Source: Bacteroidaceae bacterium (lineage in GTDB: Bacteria > Bacteroidota > Bacteroidia > Bacteroidales > Bacteroidaceae). From it: a DNA stretch of 47,439 nt. Within the stretch, counting starts at the first letter, position 1, and every line of letters begins with the position of its first letter. A model generated the notes under the pieces. That model had not been told where the DNA came from and searched no databases. It saw only the letters and a program-made list of their open reading frames with translations. The stretch lies in contig JAGCCV010000090.1 of the NCBI GenBank assembly GCA_017651505.1, forward strand, positions 1-47,439, read 5' to 3'. The position numbers and the translations under genes were made by a program. Below are positions 35,848-44,094 of the stretch, piece after piece.

Positions 35848-36326
35848 AACAGCATCTGTTCGTCTTCCAGCTCACATGTAGTGAAGCCCATTTCTCGGGC
35901 TTTATCTTGAGGAAAAGTAAAATAGGTGGCGTTTGCTTCAGTGCAGACCTCACCTTTTTCATTATATATGGTAGCCACAATATTGGCCATCCCCATGCGT
36001 TTCCATACCAAGTGAGCACGTAAGGTAATCATCGACTCGGTAGTCAGAATGGACTTGTGGTAGCGTACCTCCAGCTTGCTAGTCACCCCACTCGTTTGTA
36101 ACTTACGAAACACTACCCATCCGCAGATCTCGTCAAGTAGCGTACTTTGAATACCTCCGTGCAAGGTATCAATCCATCCTTGGTAATGCATGGTAGGCTT
36201 CCAGAAACTTACAATATCGTCACCATCTTCATAGAATTCCATCTTCACTCCTATAGGATTGTCTGGACAGCAACCAAAACAATCGTAATGGTCTTTGTGC
36301 AACCATGGATTTTTTATCTTTTGCAT
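35844..36326 (-). CDS. PaaI-type hotdog thioesterase
   Basis: A 160-residue hotdog-fold protein of the acyl-CoA thioesterase (PaaI) group. The core motif is TLHGGIQSTLLDEICGWVV, with HGG and the catalytic Asp, followed by LEVRYHKSI. The N-terminus has a Cys-rich YDCFGCCPDNPIGVKM segment, which is typical of this group rather than zinc-binding for certain. It is convergent with fabD, sharing bases at their stop codons. ATG 36324-36326 chosen; a TTG two codons earlier is in frame. A -7 box TATATTTG (minus strand) lies at 36353-36360. The native acyl substrate is unknown. Confidence 0.85.
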   Translation of the reverse strand: MQKIKNPWLHKDHYDCFGCCPDNPIGVKMEFYEDGDDIVSFWKPTMHYQGWIDTLHGGIQSTLLDEICGWVVFRKLQTSGVTSKLEVRYHKSILTTESMITLRAHLVWKRMGMANIVATIYNEKGEVCTEANATYFTFPQDKAREMGFTTCELEDEQMLF

Positions 36327-36408
36327 AATCAATCAAATTTGAATAGATTTAGCAAATATAAGGATAATTATTCTTAACTTCGCAGCATCTAACCTAAAAA
36401 ATAAGATT

Positions 36409-37308
36409 ATGGATAAAAAAGTAAACGGACATGCAGCGGTGATTCTGGCCAATGCAATTTTTGGACTGGGTGTTCCTGTGACCAAATACTTACTTGAAGA
36501 CTGGGTCACACCTATGGTTTACATGGCCCTTCGTTGCATTGGTGCCGCATTGATTTTCTGGCTAATAGCTGCTTCCTTACCCAAAGAGAAAGTTGAGAAG
36601 AAAGACCTGATTGTGATCATGCTGGGTGGTCTCACGGGATTTGTTATCTCGCAAACCCTTACTGCGTGGTCGCTGAACTATACCAGTCCTGTTTACTATT
36701 CCCTCATTGCCACACTGGTGCCTATAGGAACTATGCTGCTGGCTGCTGTATTTCTCAAAGAGGGCATCACGGGCATCAAATTGTTGGGAGTATGTTTGGG
36801 CATAGCGGGTGCTGCATTGTTGGTGTTGGTGAAATGGCAGGCAGAAGCTGGCAGCAATGATTTGCTGGGCATCTTCTTTGCTTTGTTGAGTCTGCTTACT
36901 TGGGTCATCTATCTGATCATCACCAGCAAGGTTTCTGCAAAATATAGTGCAGTTACACAAATGAAATGGACATTCCTCGTATCCACTATTGCCGTTTTGC
37001 CTTTTGCTTGGAATGAGTTCGGACAGACTAAGTTGTTCAGTGGTGATTATGGATTTAGCGAAGGACTGATGGGTATTGGTGGAATGGCCTTTATCGTGAT
37101 TTTTGCAACAGTACTAGGCTATTTCATGATTCCATACGCCATGAAATACTTGCGCGCTACTACCGTTAGTATCTACACCAACCTGCAACCAATCGTTGCA
37201 TCGCTCATAGCGATTGCCATTGGTCAGGATTTCTTTTCTTGGGACAAGCCTGTAGCAGCAGTGCTCGTGTTGGTGGGTGCATATTTAGTAACTCAGAAAA
37301 ACGACTAG
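36409..37308 (+). CDS. EamA-family (DMT) transporter
   Basis: A 299-residue inner-membrane transporter of the drug/metabolite superfamily. Ten helices in two EamA repeats (about 7-135 and 148-295); the repeat signature is visible as PVYYSLIATLVPIGTMLLA and VSIYTNLQPIVASLIAI. These carriers move amino acids, nucleotides or other metabolites; the substrate cannot be read from sequence. A -7-like box TAACTTCG lies at 36375-36382. Single gene, divergent from the thioesterase. Confidence 0.88.
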   Translation: MDKKVNGHAAVILANAIFGLGVPVTKYLLEDWVTPMVYMALRCIGAALIFWLIAASLPKEKVEKKDLIVIMLGGLTGFVISQTLTAWSLNYTSPVYYSLIATLVPIGTMLLAAVFLKEGITGIKLLGVCLGIAGAALLVLVKWQAEAGSNDLLGIFFALLSLLTWVIYLIITSKVSAKYSAVTQMKWTFLVSTIAVLPFAWNEFGQTKLFSGDYGFSEGLMGIGGMAFIVIFATVLGYFMIPYAMKYLRATTVSIYTNLQPIVASLIAIAIGQDFFSWDKPVAAVLVLVGAYLVTQKND

Positions 37309-37324
37309 CTACCTTGAATCTTTA

Positions 37325-37357
37325 TAAAAAAAATCCCCCTCTTTTTACAGGGGGGGA
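37325..37357 (-). terminator. Intrinsic terminator of the helicase-MBL operon
   Basis: On the minus strand, a 7-bp G/C-rich stem (37334-37340 with about 37350-37357, arms TCCCCCT and AGGGGGG) precedes an eight-base T-run at 37326-37333. It is about 75 nt beyond the hydrolase stop codon. Confidence 0.7.
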
Positions 37358-37433
37358 CTTCTGTTTAATACACTTTTACCTATAACACTTTATCTAAAAA
37401 TAATACTACTCATACTAATTACTGCGCATCTCT

Positions 37434-38171
37434 TTACTGCATCTCTCTCAACCACACATCAATGCCTGATTTGTCTGCATCCAGACGCTCCTTGATAGGC
37501 TTAATGTCAGTTTGACCAAAGTGATAAGGAATTAACACCTTCGGCTGTATCATCCAAGCAGCACGGATAGCTTGCTCCACCGTCATCGTGAAAGGTTGGT
37601 TCACTGGAATAAATGCCACATCAATCTGTTCATCCTTAAGGTTCGACATTTCAGGCACATCCTCAGTGTCGCCAGCTATGTAAATTTTCAAACCATCGAT
37701 ATTAAGCACATAGCCGTTACCCACACCTTTAGGGTGGAACTGCAGATGATCAGGAGTTGTGTTATAAGCAGGGACTACCTTTAGGGAGATATCTTTAGTA
37801 ATGTTGCGCGTATCACCATTACGAAGCACCATACCTTTGTTTATTTGGTCGAAGCAACGCTGGTTCATAAATAGCAAGTTGTTAGGTTTGCTAATCAACT
37901 CAATAGTTTCTGGATTGAAATGATCCCCATGTTCGTGGGTAACTAGAATCAAATCACCTTTTGGAAACTTTGAATAGTCGGTACCGTAGTTAGGCACAGC
38001 ATCTACATGAATCTCATAACCTTGATAGTCAATAGCCAATGTAGCATGCTTAATGAGCGTGATGTTTACGTCCTTGCCACTCTTTGTCTTAAAGGTTTCC
38101 ACCTTGTAATCTTGCGCTGATACCGCTATAGCGGTAGCTAATGTCAACGCCATCATGATTGATTTTCTCAT
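37434..38171 (-). CDS. Secreted metallo-beta-lactamase-fold hydrolase
   Basis: A 245-residue protein with signal peptide MRKSIMMALTLATAIAVSAQ and a metallo-beta-lactamase domain. The zinc motif THEHGDHFN (HxHxDH) is present, with later ligands in IAGDTEDVPE and IPYHFGQTD. The sequence is closest to the UlaG-like/UPF0173 branch of MBL-fold hydrolases. It is exported, so a periplasmic substrate is expected; none is known. It starts 6 bp after the stop of the 1931-residue helicase gene on the same strand and shares its terminator, so the two are co-transcribed, although one product is cytoplasmic and the other exported. Confidence 0.85.
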   Translation of the reverse strand: MRKSIMMALTLATAIAVSAQDYKVETFKTKSGKDVNITLIKHATLAIDYQGYEIHVDAVPNYGTDYSKFPKGDLILVTHEHGDHFNPETIELISKPNNLLFMNQRCFDQINKGMVLRNGDTRNITKDISLKVVPAYNTTPDHLQFHPKGVGNGYVLNIDGLKIYIAGDTEDVPEMSNLKDEQIDVAFIPVNQPFTMTVEQAIRAAWMIQPKVLIPYHFGQTDIKPIKERLDADKSGIDVWLREMQ

Positions 38172-38177
38172 CTAAAT

Positions 38178-41100
38178 TTAAATTATTAATAGTTTACCAT
38201 TTTCTTCTTTCAGCTTTCCAGTTCTCACCAATTGGTTGATAGCCTTATTGGCAGCCAAATCTACATTAGATCCCTTACGGCTGAATCCTAACAAAGTTGC
38301 CACCACCTTCTTCAAATCCTCGCGAGGGATGGATATCTGTTGTTCAACCGCATAAAGGGCAGCATTCATCAACTCAATCAATGGAACATCCGAAATATCT
38401 CGTTTGGAATTCACCCTATAGTAAGAATAGTCGAATGCTACCACTTTGTCTATCCAATAAACATTATTCTTGCCATCACTTATTGGGTCAAGGTAGAAGC
38501 CAGGCAACAGCGAATCCACCAAACTTTGGAGACGAGGTGTCACACGTTGCATGTTCCACAAAAATGCAATGCGCTTGTAAAGATAATTATTGGTAACAGG
38601 TTGCTCCACTGAAATAATCTGTGTTAGCTGTTCCTTCACCTTGGCTACATTTTTAATGACACGCTCAGTGTCAGGCAGTCCCGTCGATGCCCTCAGCGAA
38701 GCAGTCTTATACACCTTTTCGCGTATATTCACAGCATTAACTATCGGCTCATCGGTCACGCTGAACAACTTCAACTGTACAGGCTGTTCCTCATCATACT
38801 TCTTTTTAGGTTCATCTGAATGTAACAAGTTGTAAATCTCTTCAAGTATGCTACCCAATACCCTTTCTTTGTCTTGGAACCAATCAACAGACCACACACG
38901 CATATAGTTCCAGTTCAGCATTCGTAATACATTAGGCTGACATATTTCACGATCACGAGTAGTCTTGGTATTGTAATAGTTCAAACCATCTGTTAGGATA
39001 CCCATTAAATATTTGTCAGGATCACGAGGATCGACTATAGCCAAATCGATGCGGAAGTTAGACTTACCAACCATCTTATCTACTTGATAACCACGTTCCT
39101 CTAATGCAACAGCCAGTTCATTGATAATTTCGCTCGCTTGCATCTGAGCGGTACTAACAGTTGGCAATACCTGCATACCCTTAGCGGCAAACTCAAGGAA
39201 TTTTTTCAACCCCACCACACCCTTGGCATTAGAACGACGCAGGTCAATCTGCTCAGCCTTCAAGGTAGAGAACACCATCATTTCATAACGTGCTCGTGAC
39301 ACAGCTACATTCAGTCGTCGCTCCCCACCTTCATTGTTCAGTGGTCCAAAGTTCATCGACACATGCCCGTTCTTATCGGGACCATAGCCCACCGAGAACA
39401 GAATAACGTCTCGTTCGTCACCCTGCACATTCTCCAAATTTTTGACGAAGATAGGTTCTTCACTTTGGTTAGACAACAATTCCAAATCAGGATGCTTGGT
39501 TAACTCCTCCTCCAAATAATCTTCTATCAGGCTTTGCTGCACCTTACTGAATGCAACGATACCAATGCTATATTTGCTCAGCTCCTCATCTGACAAACGT
39601 CTGATTACCTCCGACACAATCTCTCTGGCTTCAGCTGGATTACTGCGTGTGCGACCTTTATCATATGTACCTTCAATCTGCACCAGTGATACCTTTGACA
39701 AGCGGTCATCAATAGATGGGAAGGTATATAGTCGTCCATCATAATATTGTGTATTGCTGAAGGCAATCAGACTCTCATGCTTACTGCGATAGTGCCAAGT
39801 AAGATAACGTGAAGGAATAGAAAGAGTTATGCAGTCATCAAGAATGCTGTCCATATCATCTATCTCAGCTTCCTCCTCATCCACCGCCGAGGTAGAGAAG
39901 AAGCTCGTAGGAGGCATCTGCATTGGGTCACCCACAACCACCAGTGTCCTCCCTCGTGCTATAGCGCCTACCGCCTCGCTGGTAGGCATCTGTGATGCTT
40001 CGTCAAACACCACAATATCAAATTTATCTCTATCCAAATCAATGTATTGTGCCACAGAAATCGGACTCATCAACATACAGGGACAAAGTCTGGGCAACAA
40101 AGAAGGTATCTGATCTATAATCTTGCGAATGGTCGTACCACGTCCGCCATTGGCTATATTACGTTTCAAGATTCCCATCTCTGAGTTGGCAGCAGCCTCC
40201 ATCGTTTGAGAAGGCACATTGGCTGCTAATCGGCAATACAATTCTTTTTTTGTGAGTTCCTGGAAAGCAGCTGTTTCCTTGCGGTATTTGGCTATCAGTT
40301 CGCTGAATATCATACCATTGAACATACGAAGATTTTCATCGCTATCCACCCTCATCAAAACCAGCTGATGATAAATACCCTTCAGTAATGCCTTAGCAGC
40401 TTCAGTTCCATTCTTGTGTTCGTTTTCAATGTAATCACATACACAATACAGGTGTTCGGCTTCTAACTCGCGCTTTCGGTTCACCCACTGGCACCAGTTC
40501 TTCACTTTGTCAAAATTCAGCATCCAGCGACCTAACGTATTGGGGATTTCAGTTGAAACATTTACCTGAGGCACAGTCATATGTGCAAAGGTTGCCATCA
40601 TAGTTTTCTGCTGATTAAACAACATACTTAGGTTCAGCAGTTCCTTCATTTCATCGCCATATTGCTGCTTGAACGATGGCAGGTCGCCACCCATCTTTTC
40701 CAAGAACAAATCCTTTACAGCAGCATAGCTCATTTCTCGCCTATTAGCAAAGTCAACTAAGAACTGTATCACTTGTGGGGCAGCATTATAAGATTGCTCT
40801 ATCTTGGTCCAATCCTGATGTTTGGCACTTACTAACGAGCCGAACGCATCCATCAGTAGATCAAGATAATCATTGACCTTCTTGTCATTCTTTTGGTAAA
40901 TGTTCACATTGTCGAGTAACTCCACCACTCCATCGGGTTTCAGATGAGAGTCATATACCCACATCTTATTCATGAATGAGCGTTTGGCGAAGAATCTCAT
41001 AAGGAACCATTTATTTTGAATAGCATCCCATTCCTCCAGCAATTTCTTTGGATCTATATCCAATATGCTTTCAGAACACTGTCGTAGCAACTGTTGTCTC

Positions 41101-43973
41101 AATAAGTCACGTTTCCTGCCTGATGTCACCACCTCAACAAAATCTTTCCGGAAGTCTTGGTCGGCTGCAAGTTTCAATAAACAGCCATTCATATTATAGG
41201 CATTCTCTAAGGCTGCAACGAATTTAACAAATCCATCAAGCTCTTCTATGCTATCATCTGTATTTGAACCGAACATCCTATTGAAAAGCACCTCCGAAGC
41301 CTGTTTGAAAACAGAGAAAGCATCAGTAAATTTTTGCAAGGTTTCCTTAACCCTGTTGATGGTTTCTAATCGGGCATCATGAGGCTCCAGTCCTCGCAAC
41401 GGATGGTCTGCAGGATGCCCTATCAGCTGGAACACAGCATCCAGACTATTCAGATAGCTCTCCCACTCATTCAACTTCTCTACATTCATCAGCTTCAAAT
41501 CGGGCAGATTATCAATCAGTTCATCGTCATATTTAATTGATAAATAGCGGATGATATAATCATGCAGAGACAGCCCGGAAGGCAACACTTTATGCAAAGC
41601 CTCAATGATACTAATCATCTTCAAGCGATGTTCGTACAAGTGATTGGCAACGGTCTCATACTCTTGAGGCGACTGTATATGTACAGCATCTAACGCCTTC
41701 TGCATCTGAGATAAAAAGTGCTGCTTAGTCATTTTGTTAGAATGCATCTCCAAACAGAACGGATCAAGGCCAATCTTCTTGAGTCGTTTCTGAACCACCT
41801 CCAATGCCGCCATCTTCTCTGCTACGAATAGCACTCGCTTGCCTTGATACAGTGAATTGGCTATCATGTTGGTAATGGTCTGTGATTTACCCGTTCCAGG
41901 AGGGCCATGTAGGATGAAACTCTTGCCATCACCCGAGTCAATCACAGCCTCCATCTGTGAAGAGTCCACGTCCAACGGAATGGCATATCGCTGTGGCTTG
42001 ATGGATTTATCCAGTATCCTGGAATCAACACCACCTGTGTTGTCTCGCCATTTCAGCTTATTCTCCATCAAGGTGGCAATCACGGGGTTCAATTTTAACT
42101 TGGAAGCGTTGGTGTGTATGTCGTTCCACATCACGAATTTATTGAATGAGAACAAGCCCAGCATAGTTTCCTCCAGCACGTTCCATCGTTTCATGTTACT
42201 CAAATACTGACGCAAAGCAGCAAACACCAGTTTTACATCCACACCATGTTCATCGGTAGGTAATGAATTCAAGCCCTTGAGGTTAATGTGGAACTGTTGC
42301 TTCAGCAGCTCTATCAACGTGATGTTCAATATCATGTCCTCGTCACGAGAACGAATCACATAGCCTGTTTCTCCACCCTTACGCACCAGATCTACTGGTA
42401 ACAGCAAGATAGGAGCATAACGCGGTTGCACGCTCTTCTCGCTCTCATACCACTTCAGCAAGCCCAATGCCAGGAACAGTGAGTTGGCACCGTTCTCCTC
42501 CATTGTCGTACGAGCCATACGATACAGGAACTTCACCCCGTTCTTCAGTTCCGTCTCACTGAGGTATGAAATCAATCGTTTGTTCTTCAGTTCGTCCTTT
42601 GTCAGCGTTTCCAAATCAGCAGCTTGCAGCGACGAGTCGTACATACCACCCTCCGTAGGCTCAATCTGTGTTTGGGGATAATGCTGCATCGAAAAGCTCT
42701 TCCCATCCACCAGTTGATTCTCCACCTGGTCGATGCCAAACGATACAAAAGGAATGATTCGCTTGCCCAGCTTAGCATTCAGTAAGTTATTACGCAACGA
42801 GAAATCCAGCAATTTGCGCTCCCAAATCGTCTGTTTGGACACCTGTTGCTTGTCCTCGTCAATCTTCAGCGCATAGTGGTCCAATCGCTCCACCGTCTCG
42901 GTGGCATTCTCGTGCTGCACCCCCTCGTTCTTCACCGTCAGTTTGCCATTCAGCTCAATACGTTGTGGCAACGGCTTCACGTTACTCAGTCGGCAACGGT
43001 GCACATCCACAAACAGTTGGAAGCGGTCCTCGTCCTTCAGTTTGATCACGGCCTGCTTCACTGCCTCGTCAAACGCCACAGGAGACGACGAAGTCAGTGC
43101 GGTGGTCTCCACCAGCACAATATCATTCACACCATTTGCACACTTCTTCAGCAAGAACGATGCATCATCTCCAACATTCTGAGCATAAATATCTTCCGTA
43201 ATCCAGGCACCCACAAATGCATGCCCCTTCTGCAATACCAATATTGGGAACAGGCCTGCTGCTTCCAGGCACGAAGCAAAGAGTAACGTAGTATCCAGGC
43301 ACGTGCCCAGCTTTTCGTTCAGCACCTTATCAGCCAACCTTACTCTCTGGCCCATAGGTTCGAACGATGCAGGAGGAGCCACATACACCAATGCCTCGCC
43401 CCTCAGCGCCTCATAGATAGCAGCTACCTGCAAACGAGCCCTGTGTCGGTCTTGCGTCTGGTATTCATCCATCGCCGACGAACCCGTCCATTTCTTCATA
43501 TACTGCGACGCCTTCACAATCACGCTCGATATCAACGGATGGTTGGGCACCACAAATGAAGCCAGCAGTTCTGGACGCACCCCAGTGCCTGTCCATTGGT
43601 CAAAGGCCATCAGACTGATGGGGAAGTCGTGTTGCAGCAACACCTCTCCACCAGTAGTAATGGATATAGTAAAGATGGTTTCCACCATCTCGGTCATATT
43701 TAACAGCTTATCTTTTAACGGTTCAATCTTCAGTTCAGGTATCAGCACACGCTGTCCTGCCTCTACAAAGTCCACATACTGAACATCAGGCTTTATGAAT
43801 TCACCACCCACATTTACTTCTACGTCTTGCCAATTGGTGTGTTCGTGGTTCTCCACCTCACACATCGTGCAGGTATTCACCTTGTTCAGCATCATAGAAT
43901 AGTTCACGCAAGGCAGGTAGTCCAATCTCAAACCACCCTGATGACCATTGTTAAATGATGATATATAGTCCAT
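38178..43973 (-). CDS. DUF4011 SF1 helicase-nuclease giant protein
   Basis: A 1931-residue multidomain protein. N-terminal region (1-380): Cys225 in KLGTCLDTTLLFASCLEAAG, His251 in GHAFVGAWI and Glu289 in VETT match the layout of a transglutaminase-like fold. DUF4011 starts at about 384 (WERKLLDFSLRNNLLN). An SF1 helicase core follows: Walker A GPPGTGKS (690-697), Walker B VVFDEASQMP (about 1320), GDPMQMPP, and the later motifs VQGDERDVILFSVGYG and VAVSRARYEM, split by a long helical insert (about 740-1290). A Vsr/MTES_1575-like restriction-endonuclease domain lies at about 1605-1720 (FRIDLAIVDP, then ILTDGLNYY), and a DUF3320-like C-terminus at about 1790-1931. Related helicase-nuclease proteins have been linked to anti-phage defence. 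It heads an operon with the MBL-fold hydrolase. A role in defence or DNA repair here is inference. Confidence 0.85.
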   Translation of the reverse strand: MDYISSFNNGHQGGLRLDYLPCVNYSMMLNKVNTCTMCEVENHEHTNWQDVEVNVGGEFIKPDVQYVDFVEAGQRVLIPELKIEPLKDKLLNMTEMVETIFTISITTGGEVLLQHDFPISLMAFDQWTGTGVRPELLASFVVPNHPLISSVIVKASQYMKKWTGSSAMDEYQTQDRHRARLQVAAIYEALRGEALVYVAPPASFEPMGQRVRLADKVLNEKLGTCLDTTLLFASCLEAAGLFPILVLQKGHAFVGAWITEDIYAQNVGDDASFLLKKCANGVNDIVLVETTALTSSSPVAFDEAVKQAVIKLKDEDRFQLFVDVHRCRLSNVKPLPQRIELNGKLTVKNEGVQHENATETVERLDHYALKIDEDKQQVSKQTIWERKLLDFSLRNNLLNAKLGKRIIPFVSFGIDQVENQLVDGKSFSMQHYPQTQIEPTEGGMYDSSLQAADLETLTKDELKNKRLISYLSETELKNGVKFLYRMARTTMEENGANSLFLALGLLKWYESEKSVQPRYAPILLLPVDLVRKGGETGYVIRSRDEDMILNITLIELLKQQFHINLKGLNSLPTDEHGVDVKLVFAALRQYLSNMKRWNVLEETMLGLFSFNKFVMWNDIHTNASKLKLNPVIATLMENKLKWRDNTGGVDSRILDKSIKPQRYAIPLDVDSSQMEAVIDSGDGKSFILHGPPGTGKSQTITNMIANSLYQGKRVLFVAEKMAALEVVQKRLKKIGLDPFCLEMHSNKMTKQHFLSQMQKALDAVHIQSPQEYETVANHLYEHRLKMISIIEALHKVLPSGLSLHDYIIRYLSIKYDDELIDNLPDLKLMNVEKLNEWESYLNSLDAVFQLIGHPADHPLRGLEPHDARLETINRVKETLQKFTDAFSVFKQASEVLFNRMFGSNTDDSIEELDGFVKFVAALENAYNMNGCLLKLAADQDFRKDFVEVVTSGRKRDLLRQQLLRQCSESILDIDPKKLLEEWDAIQNKWFLMRFFAKRSFMNKMWVYDSHLKPDGVVELLDNVNIYQKNDKKVNDYLDLLMDAFGSLVSAKHQDWTKIEQSYNAAPQVIQFLVDFANRREMSYAAVKDLFLEKMGGDLPSFKQQYGDEMKELLNLSMLFNQQKTMMATFAHMTVPQVNVSTEIPNTLGRWMLNFDKVKNWCQWVNRKRELEAEHLYCVCDYIENEHKNGTEAAKALLKGIYHQLVLMRVDSDENLRMFNGMIFSELIAKYRKETAAFQELTKKELYCRLAANVPSQTMEAAANSEMGILKRNIANGGRGTTIRKIIDQIPSLLPRLCPCMLMSPISVAQYIDLDRDKFDIVVFDEASQMPTSEAVGAIARGRTLVVVGDPMQMPPTSFFSTSAVDEEEAEIDDMDSILDDCITLSIPSRYLTWHYRSKHESLIAFSNTQYYDGRLYTFPSIDDRLSKVSLVQIEGTYDKGRTRSNPAEAREIVSEVIRRLSDEELSKYSIGIVAFSKVQQSLIEDYLEEELTKHPDLELLSNQSEEPIFVKNLENVQGDERDVILFSVGYGPDKNGHVSMNFGPLNNEGGERRLNVAVSRARYEMMVFSTLKAEQIDLRRSNAKGVVGLKKFLEFAAKGMQVLPTVSTAQMQASEIINELAVALEERGYQVDKMVGKSNFRIDLAIVDPRDPDKYLMGILTDGLNYYNTKTTRDREICQPNVLRMLNWNYMRVWSVDWFQDKERVLGSILEEIYNLLHSDEPKKKYDEEQPVQLKLFSVTDEPIVNAVNIREKVYKTASLRASTGLPDTERVIKNVAKVKEQLTQIISVEQPVTNNYLYKRIAFLWNMQRVTPRLQSLVDSLLPGFYLDPISDGKNNVYWIDKVVAFDYSYYRVNSKRDISDVPLIELMNAALYAVEQQISIPREDLKKVVATLLGFSRKGSNVDLAANKAINQLVRTGKLKEENGKLLII

Positions 43974-44002
43974 TTTATTTATATATATTCATATAATCTC
44001 TT

Positions 44003-44033
44003 CAAATTTAAGCATTCTTTTATTTATTTCAAT
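44003..44033 (-). promoter_or_regulatory. Candidate promoter of the helicase operon
   Basis: On the minus strand, ATTG (44030-44033), 19 bp, TAAATTTG (44003-44010). The -7 is exact and the -33 has one mismatch. ATG 43973 follows at 29 bp. Confidence 0.6.
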
Positions 44034-44044
44034 GAAAAAAGCTT

Positions 44045-44052
44045 TATATTTG
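44045..44052 (+). promoter_or_regulatory. -7 box of the GH3 gene
   Basis: TATATTTG matches TAnnTTTG; no good -33 element is seen. ATG 44095 lies 42 bp downstream. The promoter region is shared with the divergent helicase operon. Confidence 0.45.
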
Positions 44053-44094
44053 TAGTAAAAATAAGAAATACATAAAATAATTACTCTTAATATT

